32,320 bases of DNA from Xanthobacteraceae bacterium (lineage in GTDB: Bacteria; Pseudomonadota; Alphaproteobacteria; Rhizobiales; Xanthobacteraceae), in assembly GCA_019748335.1 (NCBI GenBank), contig JAIEPP010000501.1:1-32320 (forward strand). Direction: 5' to 3'. Of this stretch, positions 30,353 to 32,320 are shown piece after piece. How positions within the stretch are numbered: position 1 is the first letter of the stretch; each line of letters opens with the position of its first letter. A program made the translations under genes and the position numbers. A model generated the notes under the pieces. That model saw nothing but the letters and a program-made list of their open reading frames with translations. It was not told the origin of the DNA and searched no databases.

Positions 30353-31165
30353 CTATGCCTCGGTCGCGCGCCGGATCAGGGCACACAGCCCGGTCATGCG
30401 CGCGATCGGATGTTCGACGAACAGCCGGCAGGAGGCGAGCGCGCCGTTGAGCGTATCCGGCGGCGCCGAAGGTTTCAGCTGCGACGCCAGCACCGTGCCA
30501 TGGGCATGGCCGAGCGCACGGGTGGACAGCGTCAGCGCATTCAGCCGTCCTTCCTGCTGCAGCGGCGCCAGCATGGTGCGCACCAGCGCCAGATAGGACG
30601 GCCAGTACGCCAGATGCCGGTACATGCTCGCGATCAATTGCGGCTCGGTGTCCTCGCCGAACGTGTTCAGTTCCCCGACCAGTGCTCCGACTTCAGGATC
30701 GAGCGCGTCCATCGGCGGCAGCTCCGGGATCTTCGTGCCCGACGGCTTCGGCGCACTTGCCGCAGCCGTCACGGCATCGGCGGATCGGGGTTCGTAATGC
30801 GCGAGCAGCGCAGAGAGCACCACGAGCGCCAGCGCGTTGGTGTATTGATAGCTGTCGAGCACGTTGCGAATGATGCCCTGGTCGGACTGATCGATCCCGG
30901 CGGCGAGCAGCGTGTCGGCTGAAAAGGATGGCCAGTCCGGCAGCACGATGGTGCGCCTGACGGCTTCGGCATGCAGCGGCGCCGCGCCGAGGTAAAACGG
31001 CCGTACCGTCGACCACGTCCATTCCAGCGCGCCCGGCATGGTCGCGAGATTCCGCCAGATCAGGTTGACGACGCTGGTGCCGAGCACCTTGCGTATGTCG
31101 GCGTAGATTTCGGCGATCTCGCCCTTGGCGTCGGACTCAAGGACCGACGGAACGCTCTCAGCCAT
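30353..31165 (-). CDS. DehI-like (halocarboxylic acid dehalogenase family) protein
   Basis: The 270-residue, mostly helical protein starts at ATG 31163-31165 (MAESVPSVLESDAKGEIAEI). A GTG 9 bp upstream is an alternative. The opening EIYADIRKVLGTSVVNLIWR and ATMPGALEWTWSTVRPFYLG resembles the DehI group of 2-haloacid dehalogenases, and the C-terminal half (LIASMYRHLAYWPSYLALVR) looks like a second copy of this repeat, matching the pseudo-dimeric DehI fold. Catalytic residues could not be confirmed by eye, so dehalogenase activity is uncertain. It lies 27 bp behind the hydratase-like gene on the same strand, suggesting a small catabolic operon. Confidence 0.55.
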   Translation of the reverse strand: MAESVPSVLESDAKGEIAEIYADIRKVLGTSVVNLIWRNLATMPGALEWTWSTVRPFYLGAAPLHAEAVRRTIVLPDWPSFSADTLLAAGIDQSDQGIIRNVLDSYQYTNALALVVLSALLAHYEPRSADAVTAAASAPKPSGTKIPELPPMDALDPEVGALVGELNTFGEDTEPQLIASMYRHLAYWPSYLALVRTMLAPLQQEGRLNALTLSTRALGHAHGTVLASQLKPSAPPDTLNGALASCRLFVEHPIARMTGLCALIRRATEA

Positions 31166-31192
31166 GACCCTCACTCAATTCCGAAAATCAAT

Positions 31193-31978
31193 TCACGTAA
31201 AATCGGCCGCGACGGTGCCCAGTCCGTCCAGCTCCATCACCACGCGGTCGCCGGCGTTGAGCCACAGCGTCTTGACCAGACTCCCCGTCAGCACGATCTG
31301 CCCCGCATGCAATCCCTTGCCCTCGGCAGCGAGATGATTGGCGAGCCAGGCCAGCGCGTTGTGGGGGTGACCGAGCACGTCGGCGCCGGTGCCGCGGCCC
31401 ATCTCGTTGCCGTTGACGACGGCGCGGCCGGTCACCTTGAGCAGATCCGGCGCGGCCGAGCGCGAGACCGGCTTGCCGAGCACGCAGCCGGCGGCGAAGA
31501 AATCATCCGCCACCAAAGTCGGCGCGCCCATCGTTTCCCATTTGACATAGCGGTCGTCGACGATCTCGATCGCGGGGTGATAGGCCTCGATCGCCTCCAT
31601 CACCCACTCCGCCGTGAACGGGGCTTCGGTCGGCGAGAGATTGCGCGCAAGCCGGACCGCGATCTCGCATTCGACGCCGACGCGAACGTAATCGCCGAAG
31701 CGCAACGAAGCGCCGGTCTCGTGCACGCCGTTGGCGAACACGCCGCCGCCGCAGGGATGGGGGATGTCGAGATATTGCTGCATCACCGGACTGGTGCAGC
31801 CGATCTTGTAGCCGACCAGCGGACCGACCTGGGGCAGCAGCAGATCGTGCAGCGCGCGCTGAACCCGGTAGCCTTCGGCCTCGTCATCGGGCACGACGTC
31901 AGGCGGAAGTGCGGCCAGCGGCGCGCGGCCGCGGCGAGCAGTGGCGATGGTTTGAGCGGCCGCGAGAATCTTGTCCAT
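31193..31978 (-). CDS. 2-keto-4-pentenoate hydratase / fumarylacetoacetate hydrolase-family protein
   Basis: The 261-residue protein starts at ATG 31976-31978 (MDKILAAAQTIATARRGRAP), preceded by a gaagg ribosome-binding site; the open frame runs further upstream to 32032. Motifs of the MhpD/hydratase branch are present: VGYKIGCTSPVMQQYL, YVRVGVECEIAVRLARNL (acidic metal ligands), IEIVDDRYVKW, and GHPHNALAWLANHLAAEGKG with IVLTGSLVK near the end. Members hydrate 2-hydroxypentadienoate-type products of aromatic meta-cleavage. No other meta-pathway genes are visible, so the substrate is open. It is followed by the DehI-like gene. Confidence 0.88.
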   Translation of the reverse strand: MDKILAAAQTIATARRGRAPLAALPPDVVPDDEAEGYRVQRALHDLLLPQVGPLVGYKIGCTSPVMQQYLDIPHPCGGGVFANGVHETGASLRFGDYVRVGVECEIAVRLARNLSPTEAPFTAEWVMEAIEAYHPAIEIVDDRYVKWETMGAPTLVADDFFAAGCVLGKPVSRSAAPDLLKVTGRAVVNGNEMGRGTGADVLGHPHNALAWLANHLAAEGKGLHAGQIVLTGSLVKTLWLNAGDRVVMELDGLGTVAADFT

Positions 31979-32047
31979 CGGCGGCAGCCTTCTCGTTTGG
32001 AGACAACGAGCCTGATCGCAGGCAGCGGTCAAGCTCCGGACGCGACC

Positions 32048-32320
32048 CTATTCGTCGCGATAAACCTTCTCGCGCTTCTCGTGCCGTTCCTGCGCTTCCA
32101 CCGACAGCGTTGCGATCGGACGGGCTTCGAGCCGCTTCAGCGAGATCGGCTCGCCGGTCTCCTCGCAATAGCCGTAGGTGTTGTCCTCGATGCGCTGCAG
32201 CGCTGCGTCGATCTTCGAGATCAACTTGCGCTGGCGGTCGCGGGCGCGCAGTTCGATGGCGCGGTCGGTTTCGGAAGAGGCGCGATCAGCCAGATCGGGA
32301 TGATTGACGTTCTCTTCCTG
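32048..32320 (-). CDS. dksA: RNA polymerase-binding factor DksA, C-terminal part (5' end outside window)
   Basis: The open frame enters from the right edge and ends at a TAG at 32048-32050. The 90 residues show the second coiled-coil helix (ETDRAIELRARDRQRKLISK, then IDAALQRIEDNTYGYCEETG) and the zinc-finger region (EPISLKRLEARPIATLSVEA), ending in KREKVYRDE. The usual four cysteines are reduced to one: C-x-x-T and S-x-x-A, the alphaproteobacterial Cys-Thr-Ser-Ala type. DksA binds the RNA polymerase secondary channel and works with ppGpp. The hydratase-like gene lies 69 bp downstream on the same strand. Confidence 0.92.
   Translation of the reverse strand, partial: QEENVNHPDLADRASSETDRAIELRARDRQRKLISKIDAALQRIEDNTYGYCEETGEPISLKRLEARPIATLSVEAQERHEKREKVYRDE

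Overview
The window is high-GC DNA from an alphaproteobacterium, most likely a Bradyrhizobium-type member of the Nitrobacteraceae. This rests on the flagellar proteins (FliO/FliP, FliL-FliM-DUF6468-MotE, FlgF-G-A-H), a candidate CtrA box and a candidate RpoN promoter, an HWE-family sensor kinase, an alpha-type DksA with a degenerate zinc site, and REP-like palindromes of the kind seen in Bradyrhizobium. Names come from reading the translations; no database search was run.

Layout. 1-2166 (+): end of fliO, fliP, and a class V aminotransferase gene 8 bp behind fliP. 2168-10468: mixed metabolic, stress and signalling genes (AraC regulator, GFA and OsmC proteins, a CusF-like secreted protein, a zinc-ribbon peptide, a GlcD/D2HGDH-type FAD oxidase, an HWE histidine kinase, a DUF1488-like protein, an NTF2-like protein, a secreted VRDHR-repeat peptide). 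10631-12199 (-): an L,D-transpeptidase with a second, degenerate YkuD-like domain. 12385-13523: an lpxD-like gene bounded by a diverged duplicate of the 3' end of the next gene. 13720-20661 (-): fliL-fliM-DUF6468-motE plus a 1292-residue AMIN-like/TPR protein with its own CtrA-like box. 20662-21047: divergent control region with a sigma-54 promoter candidate. 21048-24498 (+): flgF-flgG-flgA-flgH, closed by a strong hairpin terminator. 24603-26062 (-): a HigB/HigA-type toxin-antitoxin pair with an operator palindrome and a tightly linked cytosolic trypsin-like protein. 26174-28724: an acyltransferase-3 protein, a secreted SspB-like protein and a Tat-exported beta-carbonic anhydrase. 28732-30347: a REP pair split by a 1544-bp IS110/IS1111-type element whose 3' non-coding end holds a long RNA stem, a candidate bridge RNA. 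30353-32320 (-): a DehI-like protein, a 2-keto-4-pentenoate hydratase-like enzyme and the C-terminal part of DksA.

How the parts work together. FliO/FliP belong to the export gate, FliM to the switch, FliL to the stator neighbourhood, FlgF/FlgG to the rod, and FlgA/FlgH to the P and L rings. MotE, DUF6468 and the AMIN/TPR protein probably serve stator or periplasmic motility assembly. The flagellar genes are split by about 11.5 kb of unrelated genes, and the DNA between flgH and dksA looks accessory (toxin-antitoxin, IS, REP). The most interesting items are the lpxD cassette with its gene-end duplication, the IS element with its REP target and structured RNA, the exported SspB-like protein, and the toxin-antitoxin-protease trio.
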